From the NCBI RefSeq assembly GCF_000715075.1, contig NC_134081.1:70362153-70426152 (forward strand): a DNA stretch of 64,000 bases, given 5' to 3'. Position numbers and translations under genes: made by a program. Below the pieces are notes generated by a model, which saw nothing but the letters and a program-made list of their open reading frames with translations, ran no database searches and was not told where the DNA came from. This stretch comes from Nicotiana tabacum. Its lineage: Eukaryota > Streptophyta > Magnoliopsida > Solanales > Solanaceae. This document shows positions 1-11,058 of the stretch, in pieces. Each line of letters starts with the position of its first letter. Within the stretch, counting starts at the first letter, position 1.

Positions 1-300
1 TTGTAGTACTCTCATTACAATGTATGGACCTTTCTAATTTGGAGTCAATTTTTCCTTAGCTTCTTCATGAGGTGGGAGGATACGCCTCAGAATGAGTTGT
101 CCTATTCCAAATTTCCTAGGCCGCACTTTCTTGTTGTAGATACGAGCCATTCTTTATTGGTACAACTACCCCTGGCAAAACTGCGGCCATCCGTTTTTCA
201 TTAATCATAGTCAATTATTCCAACCGGGTCTTGAGCGATTCATTATCCTCGATCTCGGCTTCAACAATGATCCGAAGAGAGAGAATCTCAACTTTGTTCC
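1..300 (-). pseudogene. Element A integrase C-terminal remnant
   Basis: Minus-strand translation gives the late integrase region of Tat/Ogre elements. A segment reading KTRLE is followed by an INEKRMAAV-like stretch and then the basic motif MARIYNKKVRPR. After this come a degraded GDLILRRILP-type strand (here GQLILRRILP), EEAKEKLTPN, a stop, and KGPYIV. This corresponds to the post-catalytic DNA-binding end of integrase. Stop codons and a frame change show that it is dead. It lies unusually close to gag because the catalytic pol part is deleted. Confidence 0.75.
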
Positions 301-533
301 AATTTTCTATTTATTTTCTTACAAGCCTTGTCTTCAAAATATTCTACTTCTTGATTCATTATTTAGAGGTCTAACAGCGTTTTAGGATATGGGCATGAAA
401 TCCGCAAGCATGTCATGTTATTAAAATCTGCATTAACAGAGCTGAAAAAAGAATAAGAAAGGTGACAAGATTAAGAAAAGAGACATTCCTAGACAATGAA
501 ATATTAATTTTATTTGATTTTTTTAAAAAAAAA

Positions 534-1400
534 TTAAAGATAGAAGGGTTTACATGAGAAAGTAAGACAATAATGTAAAACATCCGGATTATATCCTGAA
601 ATAATCCGGAAGTAGAAAAGACAGCAAGACCGGCTACCGAGACTCCCGTCTAACAAAGAACTTTTTAGGTTTTGCGAACTTTTTTTTTGGGTCTCGGCAA
701 TGGTTACCATGGCCTTCAGTGCCAGATCAAATTCCTCATCATCACAGATCATTACAACGACTAACCCAGTGTTGTGAGTAGGCAACGGATTGTTCGTCAC
801 ATCAAAAGCCTCTTCGTCCCGAAGAACGATTCTTTCGTCTTCAATCAAGTCTTCAACTACCCTCTTGAGGGTCCAAACAGTCCTCTGTATCGTGTCCCAC
901 TGCTCCAGAGTGGTATTCACATCTAGCATCAGCTTGGTGCGAGAGGGACTCGGGGTTTGACCGATTCGGTGCCACTGGCTGCAGCAGACCTAGTCCGATT
1001 ACCTTTTGAAACAAACTTGAATATGATTCATTTTGAGGGACTCTCTTGGGCGAGAATTGTATTGGAGAACATTTGGTTGGGGATTATATGGAGCTTGGTA
1101 GGGACGGGCATTTCTGGGATGTGGAGCTTGATTTTGTGTATAATGCTCTAATCGCGTGTAAGGTTGCGCGTTCATCACCGCATAGGGAGGCGGTGCCACG
1201 ACATAGTGTTGTGGGACCTTAGAAAGCATATATGATTGGTTGAATGACCTGTGGGCCCCCCTCGAGCTCGAAGCCATCATGGCTCCCTCTTCCCTCCTTC
1301 TGTTTATCAAACCCCCCGAACCATTCTGAATCGTCTGTGATGTGGCCTTGAAGGCAGTATGACTCAAGATTCGGCCCGTTTTTAAACTATTTTCGATCAT
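534..1400 (-). pseudogene. Element A gag remnant (C-terminal half)
   Basis: Two minus-strand frames cover it. Positions 1400-999 begin with MIENSLKTGRILSH and carry the ATSQTIQNGSGG and VVAPPPYAVMNAQPY segments typical of Solanaceae Tat/Ogre gag. Positions 929-534 contain the region where a zinc knuckle is expected (badly degraded), followed by DEEAFDVTNNPLPTHN and the acidic ICDDEEFDLALKAM segment that leads towards protease. A frameshift and stops separate the halves. The N-terminal capsid part is not recognisable further upstream. Gag would form the particle that packages element RNA; this copy cannot be made intact. Confidence 0.75.
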
Positions 1401-1536
1401 CTCCCCAATTTTGATAGCCTCCAGCGAACGGCTTACTCATAGCGGACATCATGTTCTAGAAGTAGTCCATCTCTTGGGCCTGTAGAACGACTAAAATCAT
1501 TTCTGCTTCGTTTAATGGAGGCTTTACCCTACCGGC

Positions 1537-3490
1537 TTGCTCGTGCCATTTGACAGCATACCCACAGAAGTTTTCCGTGGTTTTCTTTTTCAAATTGGAC
1601 GAAGAGTTCTCTTTTTTGATTTTTCACTTTTGTTTTTTTTTCTTCTTTTTCACTCTTTGTTTTTCTTTGTTATTTTTTTCTCACTCCTTTTTTTTCTTTT
1701 CCTTTTCTCTCTTTTTTTCTACTCAGTTTATTAATGGTTATGATCGGATCCGATGGGGATTGCCTACATATCATGATGCCACATGAATCAGATCATTGCG
1801 TAGTTCAGGAAAGATTAGGAATAAAGTAAATAAAGTAACTTTTTTTTTAGGTTTTGAATATTTTTTTATTTCCATAAGAAAGACTTATTATAAAGAAGTA
1901 AGAAAATATTTTTGGTTTTCGATTTTTTTTTTTCTTTTGAGGATTTTTGAAAAGAGAATTGTTTTTTTATATTATTTATTTTGCATTTCGATTTTTGTTT
2001 CGAAGAAAGACTTTAAAAAATATATATTTTGGCTTTTAATTTGATTTTCTTTTCGAATGAAAGACTTATAAAAAGAAAAAAAAATTTTGGGAGATTTTAT
2101 AAGGTAAGACTTCTAAAGAAGGAAATAAGGACAATATTTTTTTGGATTTTTGAAAATTAGGGTCGGAACCGTTGAGAGTTGCCTACGTATCTCATATCCG
2201 GTGAGAATCAGACCCGCGTACTTCGATAAAATCAGAAATAAAATAAATAAACTAACTCTTTTTTTTACTTATATACAAATAATCCCATAAAAACTCCTAA
2301 CAATGAAAACATTTTGGATTTTTTTTTTGAAATTTTTTTTTGTTGAAAGAAAACTTCTAAAGAAAGAATTTTTTTTTTTTTTTTTGGAATCTTCGAAAGA
2401 AAGACTTTTAAAAAAGAAAGAAAATATTTGAATTTTGATTTTTTTATTTTTGTGGTAAATTTAAAATGATAGAAAATATTTGTTTGGATTTTGATTTTTT
2501 TATTTTTATTTTTATTTTGGGAAAAAGACTTTTTTTTTTTAAAATGAAAGAAATATTTTTTGGATTTGACATTGCAAAGAAAGACTCTTAAAGAAGGAAT
2601 TAATGGAAAATATTATTTTTTGGATTTTTGAAAATTGGGGGCCAGAACCGATGAGGTTTGTCTACGTGTCTCACATCCGGTGAGAATCAGACCCGCATAG
2701 TTCGGTGGGTGTTGACATAACAGAAAAACATGATTTTTGTTTTGTGTTTTTGTTTTGTTTTTGTTTTTGAAAATATTTGGCTTATTTTTTAAATGACTCT
2801 TCTTCTTCTTTTTCACAATTTCGGCAGAGTTTTAGGATTTTTCAAATACCTTAATTTTTCAGAACCGGGTAAGTTTCTCTCTCCTCACTCTTGGTTTTTC
2901 TTGATTTTCTTTCCCTATTCTAGAAGATGGTCAACATGCAAGCCGAAACAAATAACTGCATAAGTAGCACGTTAAATGTATCAGGATGGTCTTTTAAATT
3001 GGGTACACCTGCCCTAGACGGACCCAACTCCTATGTTGAGTCCCCATAGTCAAATGCACATGATGCAAACCAATGTACATACTAGGGATCCGGTATGAGG
3101 TTTGTGCTTCTGGGTTTAAATCTTGGCGGAGAAGGTATCTAAACTGGCTTACTCGAGCGGACAACTCGAGCCGAGGAAGGTCAGCATACCGGTAGCATTA
3201 CTTTCCGGCTTAGCTAGTGGTGCTCCCCGCCTAAAATATGTGTGACTAAAATCTTTCACCAGGTGACAAGCACCTCGATTATCTCAAAGAAAGCGGGCTA
3301 TGTCAAGCAAATGCCCAATTTAAATTCAAGAAGACTCGGAGGGGTGCGAAAGAAGACAGTTTATATGTACAGTTCAATAATATCAAAGTGGTAAAAAGCG
3401 GACAAATAGCACATTAGGCCCAAATAAATCACAGTATATACAAAACTTAATAAAGCCAAATAAAGTCAATGTACAAGCTCGAATTCTTGA
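1537..3490 (-). repeat. Element A untranslated leader: T/A-rich low complexity with three dispersed copies of a 65 bp motif
   Basis: Between the primer site and gag lies a strongly T-rich (plus strand) stretch, with runs such as 1615-1720 and 2360-2386. Three diverged copies of one motif stand at about 1742-1806, 2160-2226 and 2640-2705. Each reads roughly GGAACCG, TTGCCTACGTATCTCA, CCGGTGAGAATCAGAC, CCGCGTAGTTCG. Spacing is about 420 and 480 bp. Short apparent ORFs here are low-complexity artefacts. No gene is seen from 2820 to 3490. Confidence 0.6.
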
Positions 3491-3493
3491 GAA

Positions 3494-3512
3494 TCCCCAT
3501 CAGAGTCGCTAG
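3494..3512 (-). other. Element A primer-binding site
   Basis: Next to the LTR the minus strand reads GCGACTCTGATGGGGATTC. This is close to the complement of the 3' end of plant tRNA-Arg(ACG) (expected TGGCGACTCCGCTGGGGAT), which is the usual primer of the Ogre/Tat group. The first bases and two internal positions have decayed. Confidence 0.65.
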
Positions 3513-3515
3513 AGT

Positions 3516-5538
3516 TGTCACGCCCCTTTTTACCCCCCTCAAATGATATGTGATTTATGGATTGTGGGTTAAAGAGTTTCTCCAATTAAAGTGACAAACT
3601 TGAATAGGGATTATTTTATTTACAAAGTCGCCACTTGGAATTAATTTTTTGGGTGTTCCAAATCACCTTTTATTTGAATCCCCAGTCAAAGGAAGATTTG
3701 ACTCTATTATTATTGATCTGCGAAAATAAAGTTCGGATAAGGAATTCAGTTGACCGGGGAAAAGGTGTAAGGCATTCCCCGAGTCCTGTGGTTCTAGCAT
3801 GGTCACTTTATTAAACTTGGCTTAAATTAATTTTGGACAAAAATATATTTTATATGATTTTTATGTTTTACCTATCCGATTTTATTTTTTGATTATTAAA
3901 ATTATAAAAAAAAAAGATTGGGATAACATTATGTTGTCATAACCACGCTATGCAAGCGAGTGCGTGATCGAATAACAAAATTTATTAACGTATCATAATT
4001 GCGCCTCGCAAGCGAATCCGAAATCATGACAATCAATTATTTGTAGTACTTTCGAAAAATTACTACATTTGTGATTAAGAAAATTAGTTTTAGGAAATTA
4101 TTAAATGTCACTATCGCGCTACGCAAGCGAATCCGCGATTAGAATAAGAGATTAATTAAATTAGGAAATAATTAAGCTATGAAAATTATAGAATTGATTT
4201 ACTAAATATTAAACACCACGCTACGCAAGCGAGTCCGTGAATAAAAAAAATAAAATTGCGCCTACTAGTTGCCTAGAGATATTATTAATTATTTTTCCTA
4301 AACTAATTTTGAGATTATTGCAAGGTCATAAATTATGAAAATTATTGTGGAACAAATAAAGTGAATTAGTTATGGAAAAGTGGGTTAGCTTCACGTGTTT
4401 GAGAAAAATTAGGTCGGCATGAATAAGTAGGGATGCTCTTGTTTCTCTTTTTTGGCTTATGGCAGAACATATCTTACTTGGTCCAAACTCACAAACTATA
4501 TTATTGTACCTCCGATCTAGTTTCTGATTTTCACAAGACAAACAAATGGCCAAACTGGCATAACTAATGGATAATGGTTCCAAGGAAAAATAATGCATCA
4601 CTGCTTCTTATTTTCAGCTATCAAACAAAACTAAAAGATTATTAGACTTGGATCTCATGCTCATGAAATAAAAGTGGAAATATGAGATTCAACCAAACAG
4701 GATACCAAACTAAACAAACCGAAACAAAATCAAAACAGTAAATCATTTTCACGAAAAATGCAAAATAAACAAACAAACAACAAAGGGAGATGGATATTCA
4801 AATAACAGGAACCAGAAATACTTAACATCAACCTCGTCGGAAAGAAACTTGCACCTCGCCGAATTCGATCGGAACTTGGACGAAGCTCAGGGATGGTGTT
4901 TGGACTGATTTTTGAAGCTGTTTTTCGAGCTGTTCGGCAGTATTTTTGCTGCAATTTGGGTGAGATTTAAGCTAATTTTATGGAGGTTTTGAGGCTGATT
5001 TTCTTTTTTGTTGGAATGTCACTGGGTTTAAGGAGTTGTTTTCGTGGTGAAATGAAACGAGGAAGATCCCTTTTTTGTGAGGAGTTGCTGCTCTTTTAAG
5101 AATGAGGGGATGTAGGGTTTTTAGGGTGGAGGGATTTGGGCTTGGATTTAGAAAAATTGGGTTGGGTCCATATCTTGTTGGGTTTAAATTTGGGCTAAGA
5201 AGACTAAAATAATATAAAATATAAAAATCACTCTTAATTAATAGACTACTAAAATAAAATTAAATATTAAAAGTGAAACTATTTTTTGTATTTTCAGATG
5301 TTATAATAAAGTAAAAAGTAGAGAAAATAGGCTAAAGTCATGGTAAAATTAAAATACTATAAACATAAATATACTAATTGACTCTTAAACTAAAAATAAA
5401 AATATTTTTGTGCTTTTAAATTGTAATTTGAAGTAAAAATTGACTAAAACTCCATAAAAACTAAAGTTAAGTTAAATAAATATTTTAAACACTAAAAATA
5501 GCTCAAAAACGTGACAGGTCAAAAATTACGTGCTTACA
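3516..5538 (-). repeat. Element A 5' long terminal repeat
   Basis: On the plus strand it starts TGTCACGCCCC and ends ACGTGCTTACA, so on the element strand it runs TGTAAGCACG...GGGCGTGACA. It is 2023 bp. It carries the GGTGTAAGGCATTCCCCGAG block (about 3764-3784), a version of a segment shared with the LTR of element E, and four copies of a CG-containing 20-mer. The partner LTR is outside the window. The five bases after the right end are CATCT, the predicted target duplication. Confidence 0.75.
3942..4240. repeat. Four dispersed copies of a CGCTACGCAAGCGA motif in the LTR of element A
   Basis: Copies of roughly CGCTACGCAAGCGAGTCCGTGA occur at about 3942-3970, 3999-4025, 4111-4140 and 4213-4240, separated by 50-115 bp of AT-rich sequence. 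They stand out as the only GC-rich islands in this part of the LTR. Each is a partial palindrome (GCTACGCAAGC). Confidence 0.6.
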
Positions 5539-5881
5539 CATCTTTGTGTCACCGGGAAGTTGGTGAAGATTCCTTTCTTGGCGCAAAATTTTCTGAGCCC
5601 TTCTGAAAAGTTTCTGACTCTTGATAAAACGCACGTCTTCCCGTATTTAATATCCTGAACACGTGTTACTCCACGATTTACCAATATTTTTGCATGTTCT
5701 CGAGGTAATCATGGCCATGATTTTAGCCGCCCATTCCTTTACTTATACGCCTCATTCTTCTTCTTCTTCTTCCACTTCTACCAATTTCATAAGCTCTTTC
5801 AACTTCTTTGCTTTTAACTTCCTTCTGCTTTCATCTCTCTTTGATATTCATCTAAAAAACCCTTATCGCCTCATTAACATT

Positions 5882-8591
5882 ATGGCTTCTTATGCTAACT
5901 CTTCTAAGAACTTCAGTCTTCTCTTTGGTGGAGGCAAGAAGAGGAGCAACGATAAAGAGGTTGATGTTGATGCTGATCCTCCCACGGTGAGCACCATCAT
6001 TCCCAAACATCTTAACACATCTAAGGACTTCGAAGAGAAGTTTCCTACTTTAAACCCTCGCTCTTAGGTTGTTGGCAAATACCCTTCTTCTATTTGTCCT
6101 TCTAGTATTTCTGCTGTGAAGGAGGACTGTGATTGCCATGCCTTAAACATCATTGCTCCCGATCTGATGGAGCGAGTGACCTTTACTAAGAAGGGTTTTA
6201 CGTATGTTTATATGTATCCCTTCACTTTGGGTCTGTTTTCTTTGAGCGGGGGGACTTGACCTTGTGATTTTGGAACTATGCCACTGGTACCAACTTTGTT
6301 TGGCACAGGTGGGCCCTTCGGTGTGGCGAATGATGGCCTGTCTGCGAAGACTGTGCCGGGAAATGAATGAGCCCCTCACCTTGGCTCATATGATGAACCT
6401 CTACTCCCCCAAGATTTTTCGTCCGGGAGTAATAAATTTCAGTAAGCGTGGCCACCATGTTTTGCTTACCATCATGGATGACGATAATGACCATGGATGG
6501 ATGGAGCGGTTTGTCGTCATTGCTACCAGGGATATCATCCCGGTTACAACTCCATCCTTCCCCGAGTCCTGGACTCGTTCACGTAAGTTCACAGTTTATC
6601 CTATTCTCTAAAAATAAGCTGATTTATGTCTTTGTTAACCCTTCTTCATTCATTATTTCAGCAACTCGGTGGACACCTACAAGGGTTGAAGGCCTTGACC
6701 GGTGGGTTCAGAAGATTCTGAACATCACTACGCCTGAAACCCGTCGGTGGAAGAAATTTGCCCCCAAATATGGATGGAGGGCCAAGAATAATGGTAAACT
6801 GACTCTGCCTTTATTTCGTCTTTATACATAAGAAAATTGGCTAACCCTACCTTTTTGTTTGATTCAAGGTTCTGTCTCCATCCTTGAGGAGGATGTTCTG
6901 GTCGATCCTGCAGAGGCTACAAGGTTGTTGTAGGAGGGTCTCACCCTAACTGGTACCCTCGGGTCTGCTTCCGGTGTTGGTGCTTCTTCTCGGAGTCCCC
7001 AACCAGAGAACAAGCAACCAAAAAGGCGGTGTTCTTCCACGGCCGAGGGTAAAAATAAAAAAGTGAAGAAAGTCACGCTCAATCCAACCACAATCACTGT
7101 GTTATTGGTGATGATAGGGAAGCCAGTGATGAAGAAGCTTCCCTTCAAAGGAGATAACGATCTTCATCAGCTCAACAGAGTGCTCAATCTAGAGAGCTTA
7201 GAACCCCAACCGAGGCCAATGTTCGAGCGCTATGGAGTTTGACTAAGTGGAGATTGTTGATTCTCGTTTTCCAGTCCCAGTTTCTACTTTCGGTACTATG
7301 AGGCCGAGTACTGGGCCTCTTTTGCCTTCTATTGGTGAGCAACCAATAACCAGCGCTGCCTTTGCCGTAGCTGCTTCTCAACCTATAACACCATCAGCTT
7401 CATCTCCTTCCACGCTAGTTATACCTTTATCACCAGCAACTGCTACATCCCCCCCACCGGCCGCAAATGCCCAAGAGGAGGATGTCCCTCCTCCCCGGTC
7501 CCTGACCACGAGAATTTGGAACACAACTACTCGTCCCCTTCTGCAGATCCTCAGGGGAGGAGGAATGTCTCCCTCTCCATATCCATGGAACGCCATCTAC
7601 TATCTCAACCGGTGAAACTCACCAATTATTTGAAGTCGCTAGCTTCAGAGAAAGATGAGAAGAAAATACACTCTCTTTTGGGGAAGTGTATGATAAATAA
7701 CGGCGTGCTCAATGCAACATCGATATTGTACTTGTTCTCTCTACTGCTTGTTTCTTCTTGACTTGCTATGACGGGGTTTCTAAATTGGGTATTTGCTTTG
7801 CAGTCTAACTTTCTTACTTCCGAAGGCCTTCATAAATTGATCCTCGATAAAGAGGGACTTAAGTCCGAGCAGAATCAATTGTTAGTCGAAAGGCCGCTGA
7901 AGCAAGTAATCTCGAGGCCCGGCTGCAGCTTAGCGAGCAGGAGGTAGTGGCCCTTAGTCAAGAAGCTTCTCAATTAAATGTTCAATTCCAAGAAGCTAAG
8001 GCTAAGTGGTCTGAAGTTCAAGGTGTCATGCTTGCTGCTGTCGAGGGTGAGACTGCCTCCATTGAGCGAGTGAATAACTTAGAGGCAACCTTGAATTCCA
8101 AGGCTGAAGAGGTTGTTGCTACCAAAGAGAAGTGTGCCCGGATGGAGGATAGATATAAGAATATCATGAAACATAATAAGGTTCATATAACCACTATCCG
8201 TGATCTTGATCTTAGCCTTAGTTCCATGAGATCCGAGAGGGATGGCTTTTTGACCGAGGTTGATCGGCTTAAATCAGAACTTCAGAGCCGAGGGGATTCC
8301 CCCATCATCAAACAAACACACTCTATGTATCATATGAGGAGAAAAACCTTGGAAGAGGCCAAGGCGGGCGTCATTGATATTGATGATGAGATCACTAAGG
8401 CCCGAGCACTGGAGTTAACTTCTCGAGGATGTCTTCCAGCTCAGCCTGATGCAACTGACTCTTCTAGTTCCGGTTTTGAGTTCTCAGGAATCGAGGAGGA
8501 ACTTAAAGAGAATAACGATGAAGGCCAAGATCCTGAGTCGGCGGCAGATCTGCCCACTTTTCGGGGGGCGCTGATGCTTCTCTTCCCCTGA
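5882..8591 (+). pseudogene. Additional ORF of element B, antisense to gag-pol, with introns; function unknown
   Basis: The likely start is 5882 (MASYANSSKNFSLLFGGGKK); an in-frame ATG lies further upstream at 5663. A globular N-terminal part follows, containing GPSVWRMMACLRRLCREMNE and NLYSPKIFRPGVINF. Splice signals fit two introns precisely. The first is 6583-6661 (GTAAGT...TTTCAG). The second is 6794-6868 (GTAAAC...TTCAAG), joining N-G-S-V-S-I-L-E-E-D in frame. A third intron probably ends at TTTGCAG, 7803, but its donor looks mutated. The C-terminal part (7804-8591) is a long coiled coil rich in E, K, L and S with an acidic tail. A stop at 6065-6067 and other breaks make it a pseudogene. 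AATAAA lies downstream. It resembles predicted proteins often annotated as plant transposon proteins in Solanaceae. I do not know its function. Confidence 0.65.
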
Positions 8592-8677
8592 GTTCTAGTG
8601 GCGACGTAGTTTAGCTTTTTTCTTTCTTTTCCTTTGTTGTTTTTCTTTTGTACTTGTGTTGCTTGGCACGTTTGATA

Positions 8678-8683
8678 AATAAA
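8678..8683 (+). promoter_or_regulatory. Candidate polyadenylation signal of the antisense ORF
   Basis: AATAAA stands 87 bases after the stop codon of the antisense coiled-coil ORF, after a T-rich stretch and followed by a GT/T-rich stretch. This is the arrangement of a plant 3' end. It supports independent transcription of the ORF from the strand opposite to gag-pol. Confidence 0.4.
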
Positions 8684-8699
8684 AGTGCTTTTTGTTTAA

Positions 8700-9624
8700 G
8701 CATTGCGCAATGTTTATTCTTTTTACTTCGAATTAGGCAAGGCTTCGGGTGTATTTTTCCCCGATAGTATTTGGGTTCCGGGCATAAAATCTTCTGGAAC
8801 CAACCCTTAACTGTAAGGGTTTCATAAGAGAAGGCTCTCTTATATTTACGGTGCTCTTAAAGAGGACGTCTTCTGTTCATTCTGGCAGTAGCATTTGAAG
8901 TACTTAGTTAACTTTCAAATGATAAAATCAATTCATCGTTTGGACAAGAAACAAGATAAAAATAAAAGAACTTTATTTTATTCCTTCTATCTTCAAAAGT
9001 ACATAAGCATTTGAAAGAAAAGAAATTGCCATTTCATGTGGCTAATTTGTATAACTTGTTTCTACGGGGCTGGCTATGCAGTCCCCGGTCCCGATGAGAC
9101 ATTTGTTTTCTCGGATCTCGTAGACCCGATTTTCATGGCAATCAGGTTGCCGTATTCGCATACTATTCCCCATTTGTGTTAGAATGCGAGAATGCGACTT
9201 GGAACACTGGAAGTTTTGCTCCTTTGAGGAAAAACACTAGTGAATGATTGGATAATCTTTGGTTCGATAGCCAGCTTCATTTCCTGTTAGGAACTTTGCT
9301 ATCGAGCCAAAGATTATCTAACCACCCCCTAGTATTTTGTACGGAAAACACTTGTGAACGGTTGAAAATCCTTTAGTTCGATGGCAAGTTTTGCTTCCCA
9401 TTAGGAATTTTCCACCGAGCCAAACACTATTTAACTATCCCGTAGTGCTTTGTTGCTTCAATTCCTTGTCATTTAAAGGTCCTATCTTTATTGATGACAT
9501 TTTCTTCGTAGTATTCTTGCTTTTGATGCCTCATTAAAAACCTTGCTAGAAAAACCCATGTGAGACAAAAACTGGGCGAAGGAAAAAAGAGTGCAGCACA
9601 TACCTTTAGTATAAGTGGTGCCCA
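8700..9624. repeat. Noncoding spacer of element B with two tandem hairpin units
   Basis: No gene is seen here. At 9251-9271 and 9298-9318 two 21-base arms (GATAATCTTTGGTTCGATAGC and its complement, one mismatch) form a hairpin with a 26-base loop. A second, more diverged unit follows at about 9364-9440 in the same order, with the arms around TTCGATGGCAAG and CCACCGAGCC. The unit repeat is about 110 bp. Confidence 0.6.
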
Positions 9625-10790
9625 TCAGCAGTAATGCCTTTTGAGGTGAGTCACGTTCTAGTTTTTCGGCAATTTGACTCCATCTCAATTTTCTAGTTCG
9701 TATGATCCCTTTCTGGTGACAGCTGAAACTCAGTAGGGGCCTTACCATATTAGACCCAGGTTTCATGCATTGAGCTCCCGGGTGTTTTGAGTCACTTTCC
9801 TCAAAATCAAGTCTCCCACTTTAAAATAACGGAGATTGACCCTTCAGTTATAGTACCTTTCCATTCTTTGTTTCTGGGCCACCATCCTTATGTGTGCCAA
9901 GTCCATGCATTCGTCAAGAAGCTCCAATATGATCAACAATGCTTCGTTGTTTGTTTCTTCGTCCACCCGGAAGTACCGCGAGGTTGGTTCTCCTACTTCT
10001 ACCGGGATCAGAGCTTCTGCACCGTATACGAGAGAGAAAGGTATCTCTCCCATGATTGACTTGGATATCATCAGGTATGCCCACAACACTCCCGATAACT
10101 CTTCGGGCCACTTGCCTTTGGCCGTTTCCCACCTCTTTTTGAGGTTTTGAATAATCACCTATTAGTTGATTCTACTTGCCCATTTGCGCTCGGATGGTAT
10201 GGCGAAGATGTGATTCTTTTGATTTTTAGGTCTTCAAGGAATTTTGTGACCTTTGAGCCTATGAACTATGGCCCGTTGTCGCAGGCAATTCTCCTTCGAT
10301 ATTCCGAACAGGAAAATTATATTTTTCCATAGGAAATTGACCACTTCGCGCTTGAAGATTTTTTGGTAAGGATCTACTTCAACCCACTTAGTGAAGTGAT
10401 CAGTTAAAATTAAAAGAAATCTTACCTTCCTGGGAGCTGGTGGCAGCGGCCCGACTATGTCCATCCGCCATTTCATGAATTGCCTTGGGGAGAGTACCGA
10501 ATGTATCAGTTTTGTCAGCTGGTGCACTAATGGTGCATGGCGTTGACACTTGTCACATTTCTGAACGAATGCCTTTGTGTCTTATTCTATTCGGGGCCAA
10601 TATTATCCTGCCCTAACTAATTTTAGCACCAACGAATCTACACCTGAACGATACCCGCAAATTCCTTCGTAAACCTCTCTCATGACGTAGTTTGCCTCCG
10701 AGGCTCCCAGACATCGGGCCAATGGGCCATGGGACGACCTTCTATATAATTGTCCTCCCTAGAAGCTATAACGAGTTGCTTTCGTGCGGA
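9625..10790 (-). pseudogene. Element B integrase
   Basis: Integrase would insert the cDNA into the genome. Minus-strand pieces show the zinc-binding CDKC part (about 10540-10560) and the first catalytic Asp in KWRMDIVGPLPPAP with LTDHFTKWVE (10480-10380). The second Asp lies in a shifted frame, CDNGP followed by a stop (about 10270-10290). The late core is in another piece (10158-9844, ILWAY-like and PFSLVYGAEALIPVE). The C-terminal strand DLILRKVTQNTRELNA follows, and pol ends with HYC and a stop at 9625-9627. At least two frameshifts and several stops make it inactive. Confidence 0.8.
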
Positions 10791-11058
10791 GTGCCCGGGA
10801 TGCCTTCGAGTCTTCGGGAAGCTTGTCCTGCTTGAGGTAATCGATGATCTCATTCCTCCAGTCCCAAACTAGGTTGGTTGTATTTACTTCATAATAGTCA
10901 TTCACATCCAGCACCGAATGCATGAACTGAATGACGGTACCAGAATCTCATCCCTTCATTTCTGTGGACGATCCCAAATTGGACAATAAATCCGCTTCTG
11001 CATTTTCTTTTCTCGGAATATGTGTGATCGACCATTCCCTAAACCGCGCAAGCAAAGA

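Larger units (their letters stand above)
1..5538 (-). mobile_element. Element A: Ogre/Tat-like Ty3-gypsy retrotransposon, internally deleted, running off the left edge
   Basis: Read on the minus strand, the order is 5' LTR (5538-3516), primer-binding site, long T/A-rich leader with repeats, the later part of gag (1400-534), and then directly the C-terminal end of integrase (about 300-1). Protease, RT, RNase H and most of integrase are missing, so a large internal deletion joined gag to the end of pol. The arginine-tRNA type primer site and the gag and integrase signatures are those of the Tat/Ogre group. The 3' LTR must lie left of the window. The right LTR end (TG...CA rule kept) abuts element B, showing that A inserted into B. 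Stops occur in all coding remnants. Confidence 0.8.

Noticed and set aside
1537..2044. Phe/Leu-rich small ORFs resembling membrane proteins
   Set aside because: Translations of T-rich low-complexity leader of element A. No start context or homologue is evident.
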